Shown piece by piece: positions 1 to 8,434 of a stretch of 34,961 nt of DNA. The position numbers and the translations under genes were made by a program. The DNA is from an uncultured Clostridia bacterium (lineage in GTDB: Bacteria; Bacillota; Clostridia; Oscillospirales; Oscillospiraceae): positions 1-34,961 of the forward strand of contig CAMAKJ010000003.1 in assembly GCA_945836055.1 (NCBI GenBank), written 5' to 3'. Below the pieces are notes generated by a model. That model searched no databases. It was not told the DNA's origin and was given only the letters and a program-made list of their open reading frames with translations. Every line of letters begins with the position of its first letter. Within the stretch, counting starts at the first letter, position 1.

Positions 1-1696
1 GGGTGAAGCCGAAGCGGAGCGTGTAATACAGGAAGAAGTCGTGGAGGGCGTAGGGACCCACCAGGTCCTCCGTATGCTGGGCGATTCTTCCTTCCGCGTC
101 GGGGGGGAGCAGCTCCGGGCTGATGGGGGTGTCCAGCACGTCCCGAAGCACATCCCTGGCAGGCGCGAATTCCGGCATTTCGGCGATGGCGTCAATCATC
201 CAGCGGATCAGGGTCTTGGGGATGGAGGCGTTGACGCCGTACATGCTCATGTGGTCGCCGTTGTAGGTGCACCAGCCGAGAGCCAGCTCGCTCAAATCCC
301 CGGTGCCCACCACAATGCCGCCCACCACGCTGGCGTAATCCATGAGAATCTGGGTGCGCTCCCGGGCCTGGGAGTTTTCGTAGGTGCCGTCGTGGACTTC
401 CGGGTTGTGGCCGATGTCGGAAAAGTGGAGGTTCACCGCGTCTTTGATATTGATTTCCTTTGCGGACACGCCCAGGGTCTTCATCAGCTCCCAGGAATTG
501 CGGTAGGTGCGGTCGGAGGTGCCGAAGCAGGGCATGGTGACGCCGCAGACATCGGAGGCAGGACGCCCCAGGCGGCGCATAGCCTCCACGGAAACCAGAA
601 GGGCCAGAGTGGAGTCCAGACCGCCGGAAATGCCGATGACAGCCTTGGCGCTGCCGAGCACGGACAGTCTCTGCTTCAGCCCCGCCACCTGCATCTGGAA
701 AATTTCCATGCAGCGCTGAATCCGGTCCTGCTTGCCGGAGGGGACGAAGGGCAGCTTCTGCAGGGGGTACATGGCGCCGTCGGAGCGCAGTCCGGGCGCA
801 CGCACATTCACGACGGCAGCGGGTTCCCCCCGATTCTGCCGGGACGCGTCCTGAAAGCTCTTGTTCTTCCGGCGATCGGCCCGGATTCTGCCCAGATCGC
901 AGTCGGCAATCAGGAGATAATCCGAGGCAATCGGCTCCTTTGTTTCCGCAAGCAGGGTGCCGTTCTCCCCGATCAGGCTCTGCCCGGAGAAAATCAAATC
1001 CTGGGTGGATTCCGTGGAACCGGCGGAGCAGTAGGCATAGACGCAGTTGAGCGCGGCGGACTGGTGCTTCACCAGCTCCCGGCGGTAGGCCCGCTTGCCG
1101 ATGGTCTCGTTGGAGGCGGAGAGATTCAGCACCACCTCCGCGCCGCTTAAGGCCAGCATGGTGGAGGGGGGCAGGGGCGTCCACAGATCTTCACAGATTT
1201 CCATGCCCACCATGGCGCCGCCGATGGAAAACACCGCTTTGGGGAGAATCGGTACCGTCTGCCCGTTCAGCACCACGGCGGCATCCGTCAAATCCGCGCC
1301 GGAGGAGAACCACCGCTTTTCGTAGAACTCATTATAATTGGGGATATAGGTCTTGGGCACCAGGGCGTGAACGCTGCCGCCGGAAATCACCGCCGCGCAG
1401 TTGAGCATCGCGGCTCCGGCACGGACAGGCAGTCCCACCACCGCCGTAACGCCCGGGCGGGCTTTGGTACAGGCAGCGATTTCCGCAATCCCCTTCTTCA
1501 CGCCCTCCCACAGGGTATCCTGAAAGAACAAGTCCTGGCAGGTATATCCGGTGAGCGCCATCTCCGGAAACAGCACGATATCGGCGCCGCGTTCATCCGC
1601 CTTACAGATATATTCGCAGATGTCCGCCGTGTTTTTCGCCGCGTCCCCCACCCGTACAGCCGGTACGGCGCAGGCAATTCGGATAAAATCCAGCAT
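1..1696 (-). CDS. nadE: Glutamine-dependent NAD+ synthetase, C-terminus truncated by window edge
   Basis: My translation of the minus strand from the ATG at 1694-1696 (MLDFIRIACAVPAVRVGDAAKNTADICEYICKADERGADIVLFPEMALTGYTCQDLFF...) shows a nitrilase-type amidase domain followed by an NAD synthase domain (VIGISGGLDSTLALLV; GTGDLSELALGWCTYNGDHMSMYGVNASIPKTLI). RBS gggagg is upstream. The frame is open to the window edge. Confidence 0.93.
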   Translation of the reverse strand, partial: MLDFIRIACAVPAVRVGDAAKNTADICEYICKADERGADIVLFPEMALTGYTCQDLFFQDTLWEGVKKGIAEIAACTKARPGVTAVVGLPVRAGAAMLNCAAVISGGSVHALVPKTYIPNYNEFYEKRWFSSGADLTDAAVVLNGQTVPILPKAVFSIGGAMVGMEICEDLWTPLPPSTMLALSGAEVVLNLSASNETIGKRAYRRELVKHQSAALNCVYAYCSAGSTESTQDLIFSGQSLIGENGTLLAETKEPIASDYLLIADCDLGRIRADRRKNKSFQDASRQNRGEPAAVVNVRAPGLRSDGAMYPLQKLPFVPSGKQDRIQRCMEIFQMQVAGLKQRLSVLGSAKAVIGISGGLDSTLALLVSVEAMRRLGRPASDVCGVTMPCFGTSDRTYRNSWELMKTLGVSAKEINIKDAVNLHFSDIGHNPEVHDGTYENSQARERTQILMDYASVVGGIVVGTGDLSELALGWCTYNGDHMSMYGVNASIPKTLIRWMIDAIAEMPEFAPARDVLRDVLDTPISPELLPPDAEGRIAQHTEDLVGPYALHDFFLYYTLRFGFT

Positions 1697-1724
1697 GAAA
1701 TGACCTCCCGCTCTCGTTTTGGTT

Positions 1725-1752
1725 ATCATACCACATTCTTCCCGTTTTGCAA
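1725..1752 (-). promoter_or_regulatory. Candidate sigma-A promoter for nadE (TTGCAA-16-TATGAT)
   Basis: Minus strand: -35 TTGCAA at 1747-1752, 16-bp spacer, -10 TATGAT at 1725-1730, upstream of the nadE start. Confidence 0.5.
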
Positions 1753-1777
1753 ACAAAAATCCCAAAGCGCGCACATA

Positions 1778-2923
1778 TCAGATTCCCGCAAGGGTTTTCA
1801 GCGTCTGTGCCAGATCCGTCCGTTCCCAGGGGCGGTCGGGAAGTCCGAAGTGGCCGTGGAGCGCCGTGTCAGCGTAGATCGGGCGGCGGAGGTTCAGCTT
1901 GCGGATAATTCCTGCAGGGGTCAGGTCGCAGTTTTCCCTGAGCAGCGCCGTCATTTTTTCGTCGGAAATGACGCCGGTGCCGAAGCTGTCCACCCTGAGG
2001 GACACCGGCTCCGCCACACCGATGGCGTAGGCCAGCTGCACCTGCACTTTGGCGGCCAGTCCCGCCGCCACCAGATTCTTCGCCATATACCGGGCCATGT
2101 ACGCGCCGCTGCGGTCCACCTTCGTGGGGTCCTTACCGGAAAACGCGCCGCCGCCATGGGAGAAATAGCCGCCGTAGGTGTCCACGATGATCTTCCGCCC
2201 CGTCAGGCCGGTGTCACCGTTGGGCCCGCCGATGACAAACTGACCGGTGGGGTTAATGTAAATGTGGGCAACATCCCCAATATCGAAGCCGTATTGAGCC
2301 AGCACCGGAGCAATCACCTGCTCCCGGACGAACCGGCGCAGATCGTCAATGGCAAAATAAGCGCTGTGCATGACGGACACCACCACGGTGTCGATGCCAA
2401 TCACATTGCCCTGTTCGTCAAATTCCGCCGTGACCTGGGTCTTTCCGTCAGGCCGCAGCAAATCCGTTTCTCCAACGCACTGGGTCAGCCGACTGCACAG
2501 GGCGCGGCTGAGGGCGGCGGGCAGGGGCATCCGCTCCGGGGTCTGGGTGCAGGCGCCGCCGAACATCATGCCCTGATCTCCCGCGCCGCCCACGGCGTCG
2601 TTGGTACCCAGGGCAATGTCCGCGGACTGGGTGTGGATGCGGCACTGGATTTCCACTGTGTCCGCCTCAAAGCCGTCCCCGGGGTACACATAGCCGATTT
2701 TCCGAATGGTCTCCCGGGCGACGGCGGCGTAGTCCACCTCCGCCCGGGTGGTGATTTCGCCGCAGATGACGCAGTAGTTCGTTGTGACCATGGTCTCGCA
2801 GGCCACCCGGGAATCGGGGTCCTGGGCAAGACAGGCGTCCAGGATGGCGTCGGAGATGGCGTCGGATACCTTGTCCGGGTGACCGCAGGTCACGCATTCC
2901 GAAGTAAACAGTCGTTTTTCCAT
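1778..2923 (-). CDS. metK: S-adenosylmethionine synthetase
   Basis: ORF 381 aa with MetK signatures: LFTSECVTCGHPDKVSDAISDAILDA, GAGDQGMMFG, GGGAFSGKDPTKVDRSGAYMARY. Confidence 0.97.
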   Translation of the reverse strand: MEKRLFTSECVTCGHPDKVSDAISDAILDACLAQDPDSRVACETMVTTNYCVICGEITTRAEVDYAAVARETIRKIGYVYPGDGFEADTVEIQCRIHTQSADIALGTNDAVGGAGDQGMMFGGACTQTPERMPLPAALSRALCSRLTQCVGETDLLRPDGKTQVTAEFDEQGNVIGIDTVVVSVMHSAYFAIDDLRRFVREQVIAPVLAQYGFDIGDVAHIYINPTGQFVIGGPNGDTGLTGRKIIVDTYGGYFSHGGGAFSGKDPTKVDRSGAYMARYMAKNLVAAGLAAKVQVQLAYAIGVAEPVSLRVDSFGTGVISDEKMTALLRENCDLTPAGIIRKLNLRRPIYADTALHGHFGLPDRPWERTDLAQTLKTLAGI

Positions 2924-2950
2924 GTTTGTTTTTCCTTTCTGTCTCTAAGA

Positions 2951-2990
2951 ATAAAGAAAAACCGCACACCGAAGATCCGATGTGCGCATG
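2951..2990 (-). terminator. Intrinsic terminator (expression platform) of the metK SAM riboswitch
   Basis: Reverse complement CGCACA-TCGGATCTTCGG-TGTGCG followed by GTTTTTCTTTAT, between the SAM aptamer and metK. Confidence 0.85.
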
Positions 2991-3001
2991 GTAAATCGAA
3001 T

Positions 3002-3095
3002 CCTCATCTTTCGTTGCCGCCGGATTTGGCACCTTTTCCTTTCGGACAGGCTGCCGGGTTTCATCGGGCCGTTCCCTCCACCGCTCTTGATAAGG
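3002..3095 (-). ncRNA. SAM-I (S-box) riboswitch upstream of metK
   Basis: Reverse complement reads CTTATCAAGAGCGGTGGAGGGAACGGCCCGATGAAACCCGGCAGCC...GGTGCCAAATCCGGCGGCAACGAAAGATGAG, the canonical S-box core motifs, placed directly upstream of metK. Confidence 0.96.
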
Positions 3096-3117
3096 CCTGT
3101 ATGCAGTTCGGTTACCT

Positions 3118-3145
3118 ATTTTACATGGTTCGGCCAAAATGTCAA
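3118..3145 (-). promoter_or_regulatory. Candidate promoter for riboswitch-metK (TTGACA-16-TAAAAT)
   Basis: Minus strand: TTGACA at 3140-3145, 16-bp spacer, TAAAAT at 3118-3123, upstream of the aptamer. Confidence 0.65.
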
Positions 3146-3177
3146 GACATTTCTTTCAAACGTTCACAAATCCGTTA

Positions 3178-3206
3178 TAGACAATTGAATGGATTGCTGT
3201 TAAAAT
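3178..3206 (+). promoter_or_regulatory. Candidate promoter for the rhomboid-like gene (TAGACA-17-TAAAAT)
   Basis: TAGACA 3178-3183, 17-bp spacer, TAAAAT 3201-3206. Confidence 0.5.
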
Positions 3207-3236
3207 GGGGATACGTTACGTTAGGAGTTGAGCCAA

Positions 3237-4100
3237 GTGAAAAATCTTCGCAAAAAGTTCGAGCTTTTCTGCTTCAAAAACCGGGATAAGGGTATTCCCA
3301 ACCTGATGCTGTATATCTCCATCGGCACCGCTGTGGTATACCTGTTCAGCGCGATGTCCGGCAACGCCCTGCTGTACAGCCTTCTCTGCTTCGACCGGAC
3401 AAGCATTCTCCACGGTCAGATCTGGCGGCTGATTACCTATCCCCTGACCTACAACGCCGGTAATATCCTGCTGACCGCCATCACGCTGCTGTGCTATTAC
3501 TCTCTGGGCCGGGCCATGGAGAATATCTGGGGCACCCTCCGCTTCAACCTGTTTTATCTCACCGGCGTGGTGATGATGGACGTTTACTGCATGATTTTCG
3601 GCGGCCGCGCCAGTGTTACCTATCTGAACCTGAGCCTGTTTCTCAGCTACGCCACGCTGTACCCCGACGCCCATTTCCTGCTGTTTTTCATCATCCCCAT
3701 CAAGGCGTGGATTTTCGCGCTGATTGACCTTGCCATGGTGCTGCTCAGCCTGCTGACCGATCCCTTCCCCTACAACCTGTTTTCCGTCATTTCCCTGGCC
3801 AACTACTTCCTGTTCTTCGGCAGGGACGTGCTGAACGTGATTCCCATGTCCTGGCGCACCAACGCCGCCCGGCTGTTCCGCCGAAAGCCAAAGCAGCCCA
3901 AGGCCAAGGTCATCCCGTTTGACGCAGGCTCCTATCAGGCCTCCAGCGCTTCCCCCAAAGCGCCCTACACCCACCGCTGCACCGTCTGCGGCCGGACGGA
4001 CGTGACGAACCCGGAGCTGGAATTCCGCTACTGCTCCAAGTGCAAGGGCTACTACTGCTACTGCCAGGATCACATCAGCAACCACACCCATATCCAGTGA
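3237..4100 (+). CDS. Rhomboid-superfamily-like multi-TM membrane protein with C-terminal zinc-ribbon motif
   Basis: The ORF track starts at TTG 3228; GTG 3237 is better spaced from the RBS (GGAG 3224-3227). Multi-TM, with YATLYPDAHFLLFFIIPIKAWIFALID resembling rhomboid/Derlin-like pseudoproteases. C-terminal CTVCGRTDVTNPELEFRYCSKCKGYYCYCQDH looks zinc-binding. Confidence 0.7.
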   Translation: MKNLRKKFELFCFKNRDKGIPNLMLYISIGTAVVYLFSAMSGNALLYSLLCFDRTSILHGQIWRLITYPLTYNAGNILLTAITLLCYYSLGRAMENIWGTLRFNLFYLTGVVMMDVYCMIFGGRASVTYLNLSLFLSYATLYPDAHFLLFFIIPIKAWIFALIDLAMVLLSLLTDPFPYNLFSVISLANYFLFFGRDVLNVIPMSWRTNAARLFRRKPKQPKAKVIPFDAGSYQASSASPKAPYTHRCTVCGRTDVTNPELEFRYCSKCKGYYCYCQDHISNHTHIQ

Positions 4101-4144
4101 CCGGCAGGATTCCCTTTCCTCCGCAACAATTTGTCAAATTCCTC

Positions 4145-4173
4145 TTGCAATATTCCACCACCCGTGGTATAAT
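4145..4173 (+). promoter_or_regulatory. Promoter of the aromatic amino acid operon (TTGCAA-17-TATAAT)
   Basis: TTGCAA 4145-4150, 17-bp spacer, consensus TATAAT 4168-4173, about 33 nt upstream of the leader ORF. Confidence 0.75.
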
Positions 4174-4205
4174 GTCCGTAGCTACTGAACAAGGAGACTG
4201 TTCCC

Positions 4206-4274
4206 ATGGTCACCATGAATTCTTCCGTGCACTTTTCCTTTTACTACTATTACTTTTTTACCCGGAAAAAGTAA
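4206..4274 (+). CDS. Phe/Tyr-rich attenuator leader peptide, 22 aa (MVTMNSSVHFSFYYYYFFTRKK)
   Basis: ATG at 4206, RBS AAGGAG at 4191-4196, codons ...CAC TTT TCC TTT TAC TAC TAT TAC TTT TTT ACC CGG AAA AAG TAA. 4 Tyr + 4 Phe of 22 residues, immediately upstream of an intrinsic terminator and DAHP synthase. Below the length cutoff of the supplied ORF track. Confidence 0.85.
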   Translation: MVTMNSSVHFSFYYYYFFTRKK

Positions 4275-4277
4275 TAG
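4247..4277 (+). promoter_or_regulatory. Perfect 12-bp hairpin overlapping the Tyr/Phe codons and leader stop codon (candidate 1:2 hairpin)
   Basis: CTATTACTTTTT (4247-4258), loop TACCCGG, AAAAAGTAATAG (4266-4277). Confidence 0.7.
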
Positions 4278-4324
4278 CGATTTGTGCTGCAAGGAATTTC
4301 AGGAGCTTTCAAGGGTATCTCAGG

Positions 4325-4361
4325 ACGCCGCACGAATTGCCGTGCGGCGTATTTTTGTTTT
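4325..4361 (+). terminator. Attenuator intrinsic terminator upstream of aroF
   Basis: Perfect 10-bp stem ACGCCGCACG (4325-4334) / CGTGCGGCGT (4341-4350), loop AATTGC, then ATTTTTGTTTT. Confidence 0.9.
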
Positions 4362-4376
4362 AGGAGATGGAAAAAC

Positions 4377-5378
4377 ATGATCGCAGTTCTCAAAAACGGC
4401 ACCACCCCCGACCAGGTTCAGCATCTGGTGGACTGGCTCAAGAATATGAATCTGGACGTCCACATTTCCCAGGGCGCGGAGGTCACCATTCTGGGTCTCA
4501 TCGGCGACACCAGCCGGGTAGACATTGACCTTCTGAAAAGCCTGGAAATGGTGGAAACCGTCAAGCGGGTGTCCGAGCCCTTCAAGCAGGCTAACCGGAA
4601 ATTTCATCCTCTGGACACCATCATTGAGGTGGGCAATGCCCGCATCGGCGGGGGCTATTTCGTCATGATCGCCGGACCCTGCAGCGTGGAAAACGAGGAT
4701 CAGATCATCGAGGTTGCCACCGCCGTCAAGCAGTCGGGCGCCAACATTCTCCGGGGCGGTGCCTTCAAGCCCCGCACCTCTCCCTACGCCTTCCAGGGTC
4801 TGAAGGACGAGGGCATCCGCCTGCTGCTGAAGGCTAAAGAAGCCACCGGCCTTCCCATCGTCACTGAAATCATGAACATCTCCTCTCTCGACCTGTTCGC
4901 GGACGTGGACATCATTCAGGTGGGCGCCCGGAATATGCAGAATTTCGATCTTCTGAAGGAGCTGGGCAAAACCGACAAGCCCATCCTGCTCAAGCGGGGC
5001 CTTGCCAACACCTTGCAGGAGCTGCTCATGAGCGCCGAATATATCATGAGCGAGGGCAACAGCAAGGTCATCCTCTGCGAGCGGGGCATCCGCACCTTTG
5101 AAACCGCCACCCGGAACACCCTGGACCTCTCCGCGGTTCCCGTGCTCCACAATCTGTCCCACCTGCCCGTGGTCATTGACCCCAGCCACGCCACCGGCAA
5201 GGCCAATCTGGTCGCCCCCATGGCCTACGCCGCCACCGCCGCCGGCGCCGACGGTATCATGGTGGAGGTTCACAACAACCCCGCCTGCGCCCTGTGCGAC
5301 GGGGCCCAGTCCCTGACGCCGCCTCAGTTCGACGAAATCGCCCGGAAGGTGCGGCAGATTCGTGAGGTTATCGTATGA
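4377..5378 (+). CDS. aroF: 3-deoxy-7-phosphoheptulonate (DAHP) synthase with N-terminal FLD/ACT-like regulatory extension
   Basis: MIAVLKNGTTPDQVQHLVDWLKNMNLDVHIS... then IAGPCSVENEDQIIEVA, LRGGAFKPRTSPYAFQG, VIDPSHATGK. Start trimmed from ORF 4284 to ATG 4377 with RBS TAGGAG. Confidence 0.95.
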   Translation: MIAVLKNGTTPDQVQHLVDWLKNMNLDVHISQGAEVTILGLIGDTSRVDIDLLKSLEMVETVKRVSEPFKQANRKFHPLDTIIEVGNARIGGGYFVMIAGPCSVENEDQIIEVATAVKQSGANILRGGAFKPRTSPYAFQGLKDEGIRLLLKAKEATGLPIVTEIMNISSLDLFADVDIIQVGARNMQNFDLLKELGKTDKPILLKRGLANTLQELLMSAEYIMSEGNSKVILCERGIRTFETATRNTLDLSAVPVLHNLSHLPVVIDPSHATGKANLVAPMAYAATAAGADGIMVEVHNNPACALCDGAQSLTPPQFDEIARKVRQIREVIV

Positions 5379-6205
5379 ACGTGGGAATTTTGGGTCTGGG
5401 TCTCATCGGCGGCTCCCTGGCAAGAGCCTACGCGTTGGAAGGGCACACCGTGTACGCCATCCAGCGCAATGAGAGTATGCTCTCCTTTGCCATGCTGTCA
5501 GGCGCCGTTCACGGCAAGCTGAACGAGGAGACCATTCCGAAGTGCGACCTGATTCTGCTGGCCATCTATCCTGGCGGCTGCGCCGATTGGCTGGAACGCA
5601 ACGCCCATTTGGTCTCCAAAAGCGCCTTGGTTCTGGACTGCTGCGGCATCAAGCGGGAGGTCTGCACCCGGTGCTTTCCCCTGGCAAAGCAGTACGGCTT
5701 TACCTTTGTGGGCGGGCACCCCATGGCGGGTTCCCAGTTCTCCGGCTTCAAGTACAGCCGGGCCGACCTGTTCGTGGGCGCGCCCATGGTGCTGGTGCCC
5801 CCGGTTTTCGACGATATTTTGCTTCTGGATCGGGTCAAGGAGGCGCTGAAGCCCTGCCGGTTCGGCTCCTTCTCCGTCACCACGGCGGAAGAACACGACA
5901 AAATGATTGCCTTTACCTCCCAGATGCCCCATATTTTGAGCAACGCCTTCATCAAATCTCCTACGGCGCTGAAGCACAAGGGCTTCTCCGCCGGCAGCTA
6001 CAAGGATCTGACCCGGGTTGCCTGGCTGAATCCCCGGATGTGGGCGGAGCTGTTTCTGGAAAACAAGGATAACGTCCTGTTCGAGCTGGACACCTATCTT
6101 GCCAGCCTGCAGGCCTACCGGGACGCCATCGCGGCAGACGACGAGGAAGCCCTCACCGCCCTGCTGGAAGAGGGCAAGCGGCGCAAAGAGGAGGTGGACG
6201 GATGA
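5375..6205 (+). CDS. tyrA: Prephenate dehydrogenase
   Basis: MNVGILGLGLIGGSLARAYALEGHTVYAI (NAD-binding), VGGHPMAGSQFSGF motif. ATGA overlap with aroF. Confidence 0.93.
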   Translation: MNVGILGLGLIGGSLARAYALEGHTVYAIQRNESMLSFAMLSGAVHGKLNEETIPKCDLILLAIYPGGCADWLERNAHLVSKSALVLDCCGIKREVCTRCFPLAKQYGFTFVGGHPMAGSQFSGFKYSRADLFVGAPMVLVPPVFDDILLLDRVKEALKPCRFGSFSVTTAEEHDKMIAFTSQMPHILSNAFIKSPTALKHKGFSAGSYKDLTRVAWLNPRMWAELFLENKDNVLFELDTYLASLQAYRDAIAADDEEALTALLEEGKRRKEEVDG

Positions 6206-7236
6206 ACACCGTAACCGTCCGCGCATCCAAACAGTATGACATTCTCATCGGCTCCGGGCTGCTGCCCACGCTGGGCGCGGAAGCAAAAAAGCTGGGCAAA
6301 GCCCGAACGGTGTGCCTGGTCAGCGAATCCACCGTGTATCCCCTCTATGGAAAGGCAGCGGAGGACAGCCTGAAAAGCGCCGGTTTTTCCGTGGTAAGCT
6401 ATGTCTTTCCCGCCGGGGAAAGCAGCAAAAACGGCACTGTTTTTCTGGATTTACTGAACTTTCTGGCAGAAAACAAGCTGACCCGCTCCGACCTTGTCGC
6501 CGCATTGGGCGGCGGTGTGGTGGGGGATCTGGCGGGCTTCGCCGCTGCCAGCTACCTGCGGGGCATCCGCTTTATTCAGGTGCCCACCACGCTGCTGGCC
6601 GCCGTGGATTCCTCCGTTGGCGGCAAGACTGCCATCGATCTGCCCGCCGGGAAGAATCTGGCCGGGGCCTTCTGCCAGCCAAGCCTGGTGCTGTGCGACA
6701 CGGATACCCTGCGCTCCCTGCCGGAAGAAATCTTCCGGGATGGCTGTGCCGAGGTCATCAAGTACGGCGTGCTGTACGACAGGGATTTGTTTGCCCATCT
6801 GGAAGAAGAGGGGCTTGCTTTCCACCGGGAAACCGTCATCACCCGGTGTGTGGAATTAAAGCGGGACGTAGTCATGGAGGACGAATTCGACACAGGCGCC
6901 CGGATGAAGCTGAACCTGGGCCACACCATCGGCCACGGGATCGAGGCGAAGAGCCACTTTCAGCTGTCCCACGGAAAAGCCGTGGCAGCAGGACTGGCCA
7001 TCGTCACCCGCGCCTGTCCCTGCCCTGACACCCCCCGGATTCTGGCGATTCTGGAGAAATTCGGTCTGCCCACCAAAACGGACTACGCATCCGATGATCT
7101 CTATACCTACACCCTCTCCGACAAAAAACGCGCCGGGGGCACGGTGAATCTCATCATCCCCCGGGCCATCGGCGACTGTGCCATCGTGCCCACGCCTGTG
7201 GAATCCCTCAAAACCTTCATTCAGGCAGGTCTTTGA
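6202..7236 (+). CDS. aroB: 3-dehydroquinate synthase
   Basis: AALGGGVVGDLAGFAAASYLRGIRFIQVPTTLLAAVDSSVGGKTAIDLPAGKNLAGAF. ATGA overlap with tyrA. Confidence 0.96.
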   Translation: MNTVTVRASKQYDILIGSGLLPTLGAEAKKLGKARTVCLVSESTVYPLYGKAAEDSLKSAGFSVVSYVFPAGESSKNGTVFLDLLNFLAENKLTRSDLVAALGGGVVGDLAGFAAASYLRGIRFIQVPTTLLAAVDSSVGGKTAIDLPAGKNLAGAFCQPSLVLCDTDTLRSLPEEIFRDGCAEVIKYGVLYDRDLFAHLEEEGLAFHRETVITRCVELKRDVVMEDEFDTGARMKLNLGHTIGHGIEAKSHFQLSHGKAVAAGLAIVTRACPCPDTPRILAILEKFGLPTKTDYASDDLYTYTLSDKKRAGGTVNLIIPRAIGDCAIVPTPVESLKTFIQAGL

Positions 7237-7237
7237 T

Positions 7238-8434
7238 ATGGATATTACCATTTTTCCCGGAAAACTCCACGGGGAAGTCACTGCCATTCCCTCCAAATCC
7301 CAGGCCCACCGGCTGCTGATCTGCGCTGCCTTTGCCGACGCACCCACCGACCTGATCTGCCCCGCAACCAACCGGGACATGGATGCCACTGCCGGATGCT
7401 TAAACGCTTTGGGCGCAAGCATTACCCGAACGGAGGGTGGGTATCACGTCGTTCCGGTACAGGACGTTCCCACGTCCGCCACGCTGAATTGCCATGACAG
7501 CGGCTCTACCCTCCGGTTTCTGCTTCCCGTAGCGGGAGCGTTGGGTGTGGATGCCGTCTTTCAGCTGGAGGGCAGACTGCCCAGCCGTCCCCTGTCCCCA
7601 CTGTGGGAGGAGCTGGAGCGGATGGGCTGCACCCTCACCCGCCCTGCCTCGGACACCATTCGCACCACCGGCCAGTTAAAAGCGGGGGATTACACCATTG
7701 ACGGCGGCGTTTCCAGCCAGTTCATCACAGGGCTTCTCTTTGCCGCCGCCCTGATTCCCGGGGAAAGCCGGATTCACCTCACCGGGAAGGTGGAGTCCCG
7801 TCCCTATATCGACATGACCTGCCGGGCCATGGCGCTGTTCGGACGGAATACGGAAGATTTTGTTGTAAACGGCGGAGGTCCCTTCCACTCCCCCGGCACC
7901 GTGGCCGTGGAGGGCGATTGGAGCAACGGCGCCTTTTTCCTGGCGGCGAAGGCCCTGGGAAACCACGTTTCGGTCACAAACCTCGCCCCGGATTCTCCCC
8001 AGGGCGACCGGGCGGTTTTTGACCTGCTCCCCGCTCTGGAAGAAAGCATCGTCATTTCCGCCGCCGATATTCCCGACTTGGTGCCCATTCTCGCGGTGAC
8101 AGCCGCCTGCAAGCACGGCGCGGTGTTTACGGACATCCGCCGTCTTCGCTTAAAGGAATCCGACCGGGTAGCCTCGGTCATCGCCATGCTAGAAGCTCTC
8201 GGCGGCAAAGCGGAGGCCACGGAGGATACCCTCACGGTCCGGGGCACCGGCCTTACCGGCGGCAGGGTGGATGCCGTGAACGACCACCGCATCGCCATGT
8301 CCGCCGCCATCGCGGCGACGGTTTGTCAAAAGCTGGTTACCATTCTGGGGGCACAGTGCGTGGAAAAATCCTATCCCCGATTTTGGGAAGAATACGCCCG
8401 TTTAGGAGGAAACTATGAGCAGCACCTACGGTGA
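7238..8434 (+). CDS. aroA: 3-phosphoshikimate 1-carboxyvinyltransferase (EPSP synthase)
   Basis: MDITIFPGKLHGEVTAIPSKSQAHRLLICAAFA, NCHDSGSTLRFLLPVAGAL, RLRLKESDRVASVIAMLEALGG, VNDHRIAMSAAIAA. Start trimmed to ATG 7238. Confidence 0.96.
   Translation: MDITIFPGKLHGEVTAIPSKSQAHRLLICAAFADAPTDLICPATNRDMDATAGCLNALGASITRTEGGYHVVPVQDVPTSATLNCHDSGSTLRFLLPVAGALGVDAVFQLEGRLPSRPLSPLWEELERMGCTLTRPASDTIRTTGQLKAGDYTIDGGVSSQFITGLLFAAALIPGESRIHLTGKVESRPYIDMTCRAMALFGRNTEDFVVNGGGPFHSPGTVAVEGDWSNGAFFLAAKALGNHVSVTNLAPDSPQGDRAVFDLLPALEESIVISAADIPDLVPILAVTAACKHGAVFTDIRRLRLKESDRVASVIAMLEALGGKAEATEDTLTVRGTGLTGGRVDAVNDHRIAMSAAIAATVCQKLVTILGAQCVEKSYPRFWEEYARLGGNYEQHLR

Noticed and set aside
41-3289. Plus-strand ORFs 41-1150 and 1367-3289
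   Set aside because: Antisense shadows of nadE, metK and the SAM riboswitch with low-complexity composition and no recognisable domains.
4180-4361. T-box riboswitch upstream of aroF
   Set aside because: No T-box sequence (TGGNACCGCG-like) or specifier-loop architecture; the Tyr/Phe-rich leader ORF explains the region better.
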